Assembly: GCF_001522545.3 (NCBI RefSeq)
Contig: NC_031771.1
Coordinates: 32,130,733-32,194,732 of the forward strand
Direction of reading: 5' to 3'
Length of the DNA stretch: 64,000 nucleotides
Source: Parus major
Taxonomy: Eukaryota > Chordata > Aves > Passeriformes > Paridae
The notes beneath the pieces were generated by a model, which ran no database searches, was not told the DNA's origin, and saw only the letters and a program-made list of their open reading frames with translations. How positions within the stretch are numbered: the first letter of the stretch is position 1; every line of letters begins with the position of its first letter. Positions 27,701 to 39,165 of this stretch are shown here, piece after piece. Made by a program: the position numbers and the translations under genes.

Positions 27701-30700
27701 TACTTTTACTTTCATTTAATAAATGAGTGTAATTGTCAAATGCTTTCCAATATTTTTCTCACTCAAAATGAAAACTAACAACAGCTTCAAAATGTAAATG
27801 TTACCATTCATTGAACTGTTAATGATAGTATCTCCTATACCCTGCCTTCATACTTATTTAGGTGTTTCTGGAGTTTTCTAAAAGTTTTCTGAATTACCTA
27901 CTTGAGACATAATTTTCATAATCTACCTCATAATCTACTGGTATTGTGTCAAATGAAGTCTTTGATTTGGATAAAGCTGCATCAAAATTTTGAACTTAGC
28001 TCCATGTGAAACTTAAAATTTTAACCTCCCCCACTCTACCCTCCCAAATTTCCCTTCTTTTGGTGGCTGTTTATTTCATTTATTATTAGATGGTTACAGA
28101 TTTTGATATATTTTGGGGTTTTTTTCACTTAGTAGATAAAGGGAGAGACTTGGTTACATAATATCTCAGTATGCTTCACCATGAAATTTACAGATATGGC
28201 TAAATATCATTGAGGCAAACTGAAAGCCTGACCAGTTCTAATTATTCATTGTCTCTTGCAGGAGCAGTGAGCATACTTTATAATTCTAGGACTGAAAATT
28301 AAGTGAATCTTGCAGAAAGCAGCAGAAATGTCTTAAAATCTGTGGGGTATTAAAGTTGGTGGGGGCTTAATGCCTGAAAATGTGCTGTGAAGTGCTGGAT
28401 GGTTCAGAGGGAAGCTGTCCAGCTGAATGCTCCTGCTTACTTAGCAAAGCAATTGTATTGAAGCAGAAATGGGAAAAGCCTTAACTTCACTGGCATGTTT
28501 TTCAGGTCCCTGTGCATCTTTGATCATTTCCCTATTTACAGAATATCTGGAAGAATGCAGAATTGCATAATAACCTGTCATTTAAAAAGGTTTTTTGCAT
28601 AACTGGTCACTTCAAAAGTTTTTTTCAGCTTCAAAGGATACCTTTTGAAGCTCTGAAAGGCATAAGCCAACTAATAGGATTTTCACCCCTGCTTTAAGGC
28701 ACTGATAGGACTAGCCTTGGTGGAAGCAGTTTTTAGACACAATTTCCCTTCCTTAGGGGAATTTTCTTACAGTTTAAGGCAGAAGCTTCTTTCCCCAACC
28801 TGCAAATAATAGTTTCAAGGCAGAGAATGTTATGGTGCTAAATATTCAGAGATCTGAGGTCTCATCTAGTAATTTTCTCCCCATAATTTGTATCCACAGC
28901 ATTTCATCCCATGAGAAGAAATTGCAGAAAGTGTAAATTTAAGTCTCTTTCCTATCTGTAGTTTTCATATGAGTGCATAGCTGGAAAAGGGTGTTTAGAT
29001 TTGCACTGGAAACTAAATTTCAAGTTAAAAAATCTGTTGACATTGAAAGAAGCTGCTTTGAAAATTTGATCTTGATAGCTCATGAAGATTGTTGGTTGCT
29101 AAATAGTATGCATACAGATTGTGAGAGTAGCATATTTTTCTCAGTTTGAGAATTACTTGTAAACTGATTATGGATCACTTGTGCCAGGCTGAATTAATTT
29201 AGAAGCTGATTGTATTTTGAACATTTTAAACAAGACTTTCGTAACAGTACAGAAAGTGATTTTCTGCTATTGCCCTGTCAGTTTATTTCTCTATTTTTCA
29301 GTATCCCTAGAAGATGAGCCAACTATGGTCCTATATATATTATCAGCCATATTAGTCTCTGCTTTCCATAGAGAAGATTTCCTTTGCCTGATTGTCAATT
29401 GATTTTTTTCTCTGTCTAGGTATAATCTTGGTTTTACAGGTTCATGCAAAACTGGCAGTAAGGTTTCAATAAATAAAATTGTTAAAATGCTGGCTTACTT
29501 AATGGCTGTTGCTGTGTGGAGAATCCATTGTTATATGAAGGACTTTGATATTTGAGTGATGTGTAAGAATATTTTGAAAATTTCCAAAAGAAAAGAGGAT
29601 AAACTCCATCATCTTAATGGAAATATTGATTATAACTTATTTTGAAAATTCTTCCTTTCACTCTGGAGATATTTTATATTTTTCTCCTCAAAAATCTGCC
29701 ATTGGCCTATTTTGCCATTTATCTATGTTGCATTTGTCTAGCTTATGGGCTGACCTTTTAGCAATATCTTGGGTCAGGAAAAAACACCAAAAACACTTCT
29801 GTCCTGTTGAAGTATTGGAATTTTCTGAAGGGTTTTCCCTCCTTTTAAGCTTATATGAACGTTATCTGGTAGTTTAAATTTAAAACAGCTTTGAGTAACA
29901 TTTCTTTTCAACCCTTTGAGCTGAGTTATATTGCTTTCATTCACTAGACAATTGTTGGCTTTATCATGGTCAGCTCTCAGTCTAGACTGAACTGGAAATG
30001 ATGAGTTTTCAAGTTTGAAGTGCTCTCACTGTTTTATAAATTGATTGCAGTGTAGTACATTCAAGAGTAACTTTTAAAGATCTTATATTCCTTTCCTGTG
30101 TCTTAGTAACTTTTTAAAGATGGGAAATGGTGGCCTTATGTCACTTCTTTGCCTAGGAGAGAATAGTGTCTGCAGTGGCTAGAACAACAGTGTACACAGC
30201 ACCAAGTATTAGCTGGAGTGCATACACTGCCTTCCTGTTTTGCATTTGTTGTGGTATCTGTAGTACCAAGCAGTAATTACTATTGATGGCAGCATGCCAG
30301 AGGCTGGATGTCAGTCCTTGTGTTCAAGGTATGCTTTGTAGCTCAATTTCTGTCTAAATTCTTGAGGCCTCCTCCTGCATTTGAGAGCTTTTGTATAAGA
30401 CACAAGTAATAATCCTACAAGAATAATTAAAATATGCCTAAGCTGCAAAGACTGAGTTTCATAGCTGTTTGTGCTCCAGTGTTTTTCTTCTGGTTATAAA
30501 ATTTAAAATGAGAAGGCTCAGTTTTTAGACTCATGAAATCAGAGTAATTTAACACTGAGCTCTCTCATCCCCAGCTTCAGGGAAGCAGTGTGCTTCAGTG
30601 AACAGAAAATACCCATTTTTTTAGACAGTCTTTGAAACAGGTTAGCATAGGCTCTAGATGCACATGAAATAGCTTTGTCCCTAGCATCTTATTTTCTTTT

Positions 30701-33700
30701 GGTAAAACTTTCTGTAAAATTTCAGTAGGACTTTCAAAAAAATAATAAATGTACAATAAAAGACTGTTTTACCCTCCTTTGCATCCAGATCACGCTTTTC
30801 TTCATGTCATCTGCAGATGCAGCTGTTCTTTCACACAGTTGATTCATGTCATCCACAATTAAAATGTCCTTGCTATTTAAAATCTTCTCAGCATGTCTAA
30901 AAAGGTTGTCAAAACAATGGCTTGTTCACAGTGAGAGAAAAGCTCTTGATGCTTTACAGAAGATTGATGCAATGACTTGCCTAGAAAAATTCTGGTTTTA
31001 TCTGATTTCAGATTAAGTCATATATTTTCTTGTATCTTGATGGTTAGTTTAAAACCAGATCTTCCTGATTTGGAGCCAGAGATGGTAAGATGCCCCTCAT
31101 TTGTGATTCTTGGGTGATAGAACTTATTTCCAAGAACATTCATATTGATCTCATTCAACATTGCCATTTATTTTTAATTTATTTTTTTTTTCACCAAATC
31201 CATAACTTCACTTGTTACAGGTACTATAGGATATTCTAATCTCCAGACATTTCATTATGGTTTCTGGTATTGTTTCTGCTTTTACTGAGTCCTTTGAGGA
31301 AAATAACATCGTGAGGCTTGTTCTTGGCTACTTGGTAATATTTCAGCATTTCTAAAATATTGAAAAAAAAAAAAAGGAAAGAAGAGCTTCGTTCAACTTT
31401 GAGAGGAGTGAATTGTCACAACCCTTATCATAATAAAATTTTAGTAAAATAATTTAGAACTTCATGCTTCCCTCTGGCATTCACTATGTCAAACTGGACA
31501 CACAAGTACCCTTTACAATGTGTGGGGAAGGTTCTGCTTTCAAGTATGGGGTCCTGGTGTACAAACTTCTGATTAAATGACTAACAGCTGAATTTCTGCC
31601 CTTGGTACTTAATAGGATGCTTACCTTGTAGGGCTGCCTAGCTCCAGATTGTGGCAGGGTGTTTTTGCTGTAGTTCAGAACCCACACTTCTCTCTGTGAA
31701 GCTACCTGGCAAGCAGTGGTACTTTCTGGAATATGGGAAGACAGAATCTTTGTCAGTGAAAGTTCCTAATTGTGAAGCTACAGATGGTTGGTGATTTGGG
31801 GTGTGTTTGGGTTATTTTTTCAGTTTGAAGCTGCTCCTCTCTAAAATAGTATAATTTGTTGTGCACAGACTGGATGTCTGTTATTGTTTGTGGATGGAGG
31901 GTTATACAGATCCTCGCTAGTGAAACACAAGCATGCACTGAAGCAGGAACTGTAATCCAGCTTGTTGCCCTTTTCAGTAGGTCTGGGGTATGTATTTCTA
32001 GGTTTAGTCTTGTGGAAGCTATTATTTCCTTCTAAACTGAAACAGCTTCAACTGAAGAGTTTTGCATTTTGTAGCTATTGGTGGGTAAGAAAGATCCCCT
32101 AAGCTGTATTTTTGTAGCAGCTGAGTAGCTAGACCACCTGCCAGCTGTACTGCAAATGAAGAGAGTTGCATGGATTTTATTTTTTTGAACTGTTTCAAAG
32201 CATTATACACAATTAAAGACTGTGAATTTAGAAATGGGGGAGGCCACTTTTTTTTCAGCAATGTGAAATCAAGATGTCTGAATTGCACTCCCAAGTGGGT
32301 TTAGGGTAAAGGCATCTATTTTGCTTTTTCAAAGGTCTGGTCTGTGTGAGGAGATTTGCTAATCCTCTCTCTATATTTGTAATTGCCACCTGTGTTGTTA
32401 AGGGACAAACAGAAAATCCCCTCAGGGCTCATGTAATTTATTGTAGTTTCAAGATGCTAAAAAATTGAGCACCACAGTTGAAAGCATTTCTATGTGTAGG
32501 CCCTTGAAAAGACCAAAGTACCTAAATTCAATTAATATTTGATTTGGTGCACCTGTGCCTCTTAAGCCTGAAGACTTTTTTCTGCTTCTAAGGGCAAAAC
32601 CATTCATCCCTCTCCCATTATCTGTTCTGTGCACAGATGGGCTCAGTGTGATTGTCATCGTATTCCTTGGAGATGGCTGCAAGTCAGTGTGGCAAAGGGT
32701 TTATGACATTGATGTAAGTTTTACATGAGGACTTTGAACAGTTGCATTCTCTTGCTACTCTTTGAATCCCGATGACTCTACCATTTTCATGTTGCACATG
32801 GATGGAAGTATATTGCTACAAACACTACTAAATGGGAACGATTTCTTTCCCTTTCCTTCTCAATCTTCTGCTTTCTGATGAATACTTGGTGTACATGTTG
32901 AGCATTTTTTGAGGCAGGCATAATGGTGATAAAATCCCTATGCAAACGAAACTGATAGGAATTGGCTTAAGATGTCACATTTAACCCAGAATGTATTCTG
33001 AACAATATCTGTAATATCTTCAGAAGAATATGCCTCTTATGTTGGAACACCTGTTTACCTGCCAATTGCATTATTCACAGCTATTTTTTCACCTTATTTG
33101 AAGGCAAGATGCTCATAGTCTCATTGTGTTAGACACATGAATAGGTCACTTGTCTGTGATAAATTACACTAATCTGTAATGTGCAATACCAAAAAAATAT
33201 ATCTCATGCCTCTATGCACAAGGCGTAGTACAGGTGGCTGCAGTCAAAAGGAATTTGTGCTTTTGAGTTGTGAATGTAGTATCATGCAAACAGTGGACAT
33301 GTTTCTCCTTCTTCGTGGGTGTTCTTTCTATAGCAAATAAAAATAAAACAGACTGAATTTATATTCTAGGTGGTACCACATTCTAGGGTTGAAATTTCCT
33401 GTGCTTCATGTCTGTCACAAGATTAGGGAAGAAATGAAGAATCACAGGAGAAACATAAAATCATTGTCTACTAGGACAACTAGAAATCTATTCAGAGCTC
33501 ATCACTGTACAAATTAAGATCAATTGCATGTTGCTACTGTCTTTAATTTAATGAGCATAGCAGCTGCTCAACTACTTCCAGGAGTCACAAAATTACAACA
33601 CTCTGCAGAGGGGCTTTGTTCATTTTTATCAGCACAGAAGGTAGTATATTCAGCAAGTAGTATTTCAGGAGAAAAACCTGTCTCTACGAAGAGACTCTTC

Positions 33701-35120
33701 AATTACTGCTGTAGCTCCATATGACTTCCTCCCTTACATCTTCACTAGTCTTCATTATTCAAAAACTCAATTTACTCATTATAAGAAAATATTTTTCCAC
33801 AGATAATGGAATTAAAGAGAAGTCAGGGACAAGTCAATAAACCATTATGAGAATCATAAACATAATAGTTTCACAAAAGTGCTACCTGGTCTGCTCAGAA
33901 TGACAGTTATTTTTTGAGAGGAGAATGATGATAGCAGTTATCCTATTTTTGGTTTCAGAGAACAATATCGTAACAGTTCTAGTTGATTTTTAAGTTGTTC
34001 AAAAAAGGTTCACTTTGGTCAAATTGAGTCTAAAGTAACTAAGCTTAGTTAATTCTAAATTGCTAGTTCCTTCTGATAATGAGTTAATGTGACTAAATGC
34101 AAATTTTGTTTTGAATAGACTCCTGTGGAAGGACACTCTCTCCATATACAGAAGCACGTGAGCATTTGTAAATTCCACAAGTGAGTTCTGAAACCTTAAA
34201 TGTCACAGGCTCATGTAGCTTGTTTTGAGATTCCTAACTTTGACACAAAGAATATCTGTGTTACCAGGGGACTAACACTAACATAGTATAACTGGGTGCA
34301 TAATTGGGTTTTAAGGCTCTGATAAGGTCAGAAAATTTGCGGCTAATCATGCTGTTGAGTGAATCTCTTCTTTCCCTGAAATTAAAATGTCAGCATACTC
34401 TGAGCCCTTTTCTCCTACTTCAATTACAACTGTTTGATTCTTTGGAAGTATTTGGATTTTAAAATATGGTTTTAAGTTGTGGTACTGTACCTCCTGAAAA
34501 TTAGTATCAGACTCGAGGCATATCCTGACATTTCTCAGGGCAAGTATTTTACAAAATATAGAGCAGAGCAACCTTGTCTTTGTAATGGGAAAAAAAGTGT
34601 ACAGTAAGTTTTGCATTGGTATAATTTTATTTGCCTGTATAATATAATCAGTTCTGTTTATATACTTCATATTACGATCATACCTACTTGGACAGGAAAG
34701 AACTCCATGCATAGATTTTGCAAGTCCTACAGGTTCCATCTGATTTTTTTTAGCTCTCCAAGTAAAGGAACGTCATGTATAAAATGTATTTGAAGTGACC
34801 TAAATTATAATCTTATGCGTGGTTTCCCCTTAAATACTTTTGATGATACACAGGGATCTGCATGTTATCCCTTGTTAGTTTTGGTTGTAAGAGAAATAAA
34901 TCATTAAAAACAGTGTGCTTTGCACCACACTGCTGAAGTTAATTGGAGGTTTGTGGTTTGTAGTCAAGGACTTGCAGGATCAGTATTCACCTGCTCCTGC
35001 ACATGCTTTAGCCATACCCTTTTAAACAAAGCCATCATTTCAAATAGAAACATATTGACTATATAAAGAAACCTCAAACTCTGCTGGAGTAGAACCTTTG
35101 TGCCTCTTCATTTTGCTAGA
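21800..35120. other. Gene-poor tract
   Basis: AT-rich unique sequence with short T and A homopolymers (for example near 22877, 24728, 25381 and 31362). No recognisable gene or repeat family. Open frames up to 113 codons (27374-27715, minus) show no family motif. One exon-like segment on the minus strand at 30773-30896 is listed separately. Confidence 0.6.
30773..30896 (-). other. Unassigned exon-like open segment, 41 codons between AG and GT
   Basis: On the minus strand CCTTTTTAG precedes, and AGG|GTAAAA follows, a 124-base segment. One base plus 41 codons are open (HAEKILNSKDILIVDDMNQL onward to VIWMQRR). The translation is hydrophilic with a heptad-like spacing of I/L/V/M and looks more protein-like than most chance frames here. 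I do not recognise the protein, and no partner exon was identified. It could be an exon of an unknown gene, a relic, or chance. Confidence 0.25.
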
Positions 35121-35126
35121 TAAACA

Positions 35127-36190
35127 TTATAGAATGGTTTGGGTTGGAAGGACCCTTCAAGACCGCCTAGTTTGAGGGGTGCCATGGGCAGGGACACCTT
35201 CTACTAGACCAGGTTGTTTAAAGCCCTGTCCAATACATCCAGGGATAGAGCCTCCACAACTTCTCTGGGAAAACTGTTCCAGTGCCTCATCAACTTCACA
35301 ATAAAGAATTTCTTCTTAATATTGAATCTAAACCTACTCTCTGTCAGTTTGAAGCTATTTCCCCATATACCATCACTGCATGACCTTGTAAAAAGTCTCT
35401 CTCCAGCTCTCCTATAGACAACCCTTAAGTACAGGAAGACTGCTGAAATATCTCCCTGAAGGTTTCTTCTGGCCAAACAACCCCAGCTCTCTCAGCCTGT
35501 CTTCATAGGAGAGATGTTCCAGCCCTCTAATAATTTTTGTGCCCCTACTCTGGACTTGCATTAAGTCCATGTCCTCTTTTTGTGGGTTCCAGAGCTGGAT
35601 GCAGCACTCCAGGTAGAGTATGGGAGTACTCCCATCTATCCATGGGAGTAGAGTAGAGGGGGAGAATCATCTCCCTTTAGCTGCTGTCCATGATGGTTTT
35701 GATGTGGCTCAGGACACAGTTGGCTTTCTGGGCTGCAGATAGGGATTGCTGTTTCATGTCAATATTCTTGTCATCCAATACCCGCAAGTCCTTCTCCCTA
35801 GGGCTCAATCCTTTCTCCACCCAGCCTGTATTTGTGGGTGGGATTATCCCAGTCCAGGTGCAGGACCTTGTACTTGGTCTTGCTGAACTTCATGGGCTCC
35901 CCTCTAAGTGTGCCCAGGACTCTCTGGATGCCATTCCTTCCCTCCAGTGTGCCAACTGCAGCACATAGTTTGGTGTTGGCAAACTTGGAGGGTGCACTCA
36001 ATCCCAGTGAGTATGTCAGTGACAGCCATGTTAAAATGTCACCTGTCTCAGTACTGACCCCTGAGGCCCCCACCTGTCACTGGTCACTACCTGGACATTG
36101 AATCATTGACTGCAACTCTTTTTGTGCAACCATCCAGTCAATTTCTTATCCACTGAGTGGTACATTTGTTAAATCCGTGTCGCTCCAGTT
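35127..36190 (-). mobile_element. Truncated CR1 LINE with decayed ORF2 end
   Basis: The left edge reads TATAGAATGGTTTGGGTTGG then AAGGACC, the reversed CR1 3' end, so the element is sense on the minus strand. Two frames carry CR1 ORF2 remnants. The frame at 35798-36073 has SAPSKFANTKLCAAV, GRNGIQR, MKFSKTKYKVLHL and HKYRLGGE. The frame at 35204-35476 has LTESRFRFNIKKKF, VKLMRHWNSFPREVV and ALNNLV. The reverse-transcriptase box corresponding to FADD reads FANT, and the frame is broken between the two parts, so it is inactive. About 1.06 kb remains and it is 5'-truncated; the right edge is approximate. Confidence 0.92.
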
Positions 36191-39068
36191 TAGAGACGTC
36201 CTCCTCCCCTGTCATCTTCTATCAGAATAATAATAGCATTGCAGAGATGCCTTGCATTTCTGGCCAGTAAAATTCCCCAGAGAGTGTCTATAATCTTTAA
36301 ACAATTATATTAAGGATAAATTTTATGAAAGAAGCAGCTGTTAAAGCACTTTTTCTTGAATGGCATGTATGAGGAGTCTAGCTTCAGGCACCCTCTGTGC
36401 CATTCTCCAAAGCCTGCTTATCTGTACAACGTCTGCCTTCCAGGAGCTGTGAAAAAAACCTCTGTTTCACAGAATTTGTAACCTAGTGCCCTAAACCTGC
36501 ATTGGAATTCAAGGAGCAGAGGGCTGCAGACTTGTTTCTTATTACTTTGGTATTTGTCTGCATAGATGCTTATATAGGTCAGCCTTTCCAAACTGATCAC
36601 AGTTTGGAAGTAGAAAATAGAAGAAATATTACTGCACTTAAATGTGATAATTTTCTCCTTTTTTTTAACCCCTTAAGAGGCCTTGTGCCTTTTTTCTTCC
36701 TGTTTTCTACCAGCAGACAGAGTTGATGATTTTGACTTGCAGTTGCCTCTGAAGGTGTAATGGTTCAAAAATAGGTAAATGGATGTAAAATTTGTGCCAA
36801 AATCCATTTCATTGTATGAAGACAGGAGACCTGAGCCTATACTCAAAGGTGTGCTTATATTGCAGTTCTTAAACTAGCGGTGGTCCAAGAAGGATGTACC
36901 TGTTTTAGGTGGCCATGTGAAGGTTGTGTAGTTCAGATCAGCTTTATCGAGCAGCTGACATTTGTTATTCCTCAGAGTGACTACTCAGGAAAGGCTGTGT
37001 TGTGTGCTTTAAACCAGAAATCTATCATATGACCTATTGACAAAAACTTGCAGCAAAAATGGCTTGTCATTTCATGTCTTGACATTAAGGAGTTTCAGTT
37101 TTTAATTGTTAGAGAAAACTGAAATTTACATCCAGTTACAAGAAATGAGAGCTGTAATCACAGTGGAAAGAAATAGGTGAGCAAATTAAGCAAAGTTCTT
37201 AAAACAAGAATTGCACTTGACTGACATACCAGTGGGAGATATATTTGGTTCTTCACTTTGGACTTAGTATTTTCCTGACCTTAGGGGAATGAGGGGGAAA
37301 AAAAAATCTATTATATGGCACTCGTCTATAATTTATTCATCTGACTGAGAAGAAACTTTAACTAAAGAAGAAGTCATCAGTGAAAGAACTTTGGGAAATG
37401 TACTTTGGTTATTGTTCAATGTCATTACTTATTCATGCAAGTAGGTTCCATTCTGCTGAAGAATCTTTCTTGCAATGAAATTGGGTGGAAGAGCTGTGCT
37501 TTTAAAAATAGAACTTAATTAGATGTCATTAAAAATGCTAATCCTGTTATGACTATGATTTCAGTGATACCACTGTGACACTAGTGAGTCCCTAGGCAAT
37601 TTTGAGTAATGCTGTTAACACAAATGTTGACTGAACACTTGACCATGACATGTAACCTACTGTAACATGTATGGTGAAGCTGTGCATAGCCATTATTTGA
37701 TTTATAGCTTATCTCCCATATATTGGTAACTCTGGCCTTGGACAGAAAAGTCTGTTTGGCAAGGAGTAGGAAAGGTCCTCAGTTTCTCTATACAGCCTAA
37801 AGAAAGTGTTTTTAGGCTGTTGTGAAACAGCATGAGTCTTTATGCTTAATGTAGACCTATATGTGAATGTTACTTAGTTTTCAGATACCTGACACTCAAG
37901 GAAGATCGTAAAGCTTGTCTGTTATGTTTCAATAAACCTCCTGACCTGCTGCTCTCCAAACATTAGGTTTACCCAAGGGCATGCTTGCTACTGCTATTCT
38001 GTTTCTCCTACATGAGCAGATTAGCACAATGTATAAATAATCTCAACCAAGCAGAAATAAAGATAGAGACATACTTTGCTCTTCACTTTCTTCCCTGGGG
38101 CAAATCAGATACCGAGATCCTGACCATAATTTTTATATACCTGTAGGGAAAATGCCTGAAGAAATCCTGCTAGAAGGAGAACAATTCAAGCATGATAAAC
38201 CATTGGAAATCAAACAATTCTCTTCCAATGACACCTGTTTACTCTCCCCATTTTCATTTCTGAAGAATTTAAATTATGAAAGGACTATATTCTTTCCCAT
38301 CCAATATCACATTAATACTGGGGAAAGACAGTGCCTGTGTTTTTGCTTTAAGTGTTCTTCATAAAACAACTATGAAGATTAAGCCCATCAGGAAAGAAGC
38401 ATGCCTTTTCTGATGGACTGTGCTTCACAATTGTTTAGTATAGGAGACCTTGAGGAAAGTGTCTTTATTAATAATAATTAATTTAGTATTCTGGTTCTTA
38501 TAATGCAGCTCATAAGAAAAAAATCCATGGATTTCCTAAGAAGTTTTGAGTCTGAGACTTAAAGCATCTAATGTAATAGTTCTTGTAATTTCTATCAACT
38601 ATGAGTAGAAACTCGTTTTTGTGCCAAATATGTTATCCTTTTACAAGTTTTGTACAGTGTTTCTGTAGACATTGGATCCTATTCGTATCCTTTTTTTTCT
38701 TGAAGTTTACTGAATTATTTACTTCGCTGAATTACTGTGACAATAAGGCTCATAAACTTATTTTTCAGTACATAAAAATTTTTATATATCTAATATACAT
38801 CAAAAGTTTCTTCACTAATTGAACTTGTACAACACCCTAGCTGGCTACCCATTAGACAGTGATGGGGGAGAGGCAATAGGCTTTCCAGTATTTTCTGTCT
38901 GTTTTTGTAGAATCACTTTTTGGTGTCACTGTGGATCTTAGCAATTTTGAAGTATACACATTTTTCAGCTTGAAGTCTCTTGCCCCTTTAGTAAGCCAAA
39001 ATTTTTAATTGTTATGACTTTTAAAATTTTTTTGCTTTTAAATTTTTAAAATGTTTTAATTTTCTTTG

Positions 39069-39093
39069 GTTATAATTAGTTTCTAATTATAAC
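39069..39093. repeat. Perfect 11-bp inverted repeat with 3-base loop
   Basis: GTTATAATTAG, TTT, CTAATTATAAC. The arms are exact reverse complements. It sits in an AT-rich block. It could form a cruciform, or it contains two opposed TAATTA-type homeodomain sites. Confidence 0.85.
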
Positions 39094-39102
39094 AAAAAAA
39101 AT

Positions 39103-39165
39103 ACCTATATTCAATAAATTATATATTTTAATAATATATTATTAAAGACCTATATTCAACAAATT
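39103..39165 (+). repeat. Local direct repeat, 18-base units 45 bases apart
   Basis: ACCTATATTCAATAAATT at 39103-39120 recurs as ACCTATATTCAACAAATT at 39148-39165, with one mismatch. The sequence between is AT-only rich. Likely a small local duplication. Confidence 0.8.
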
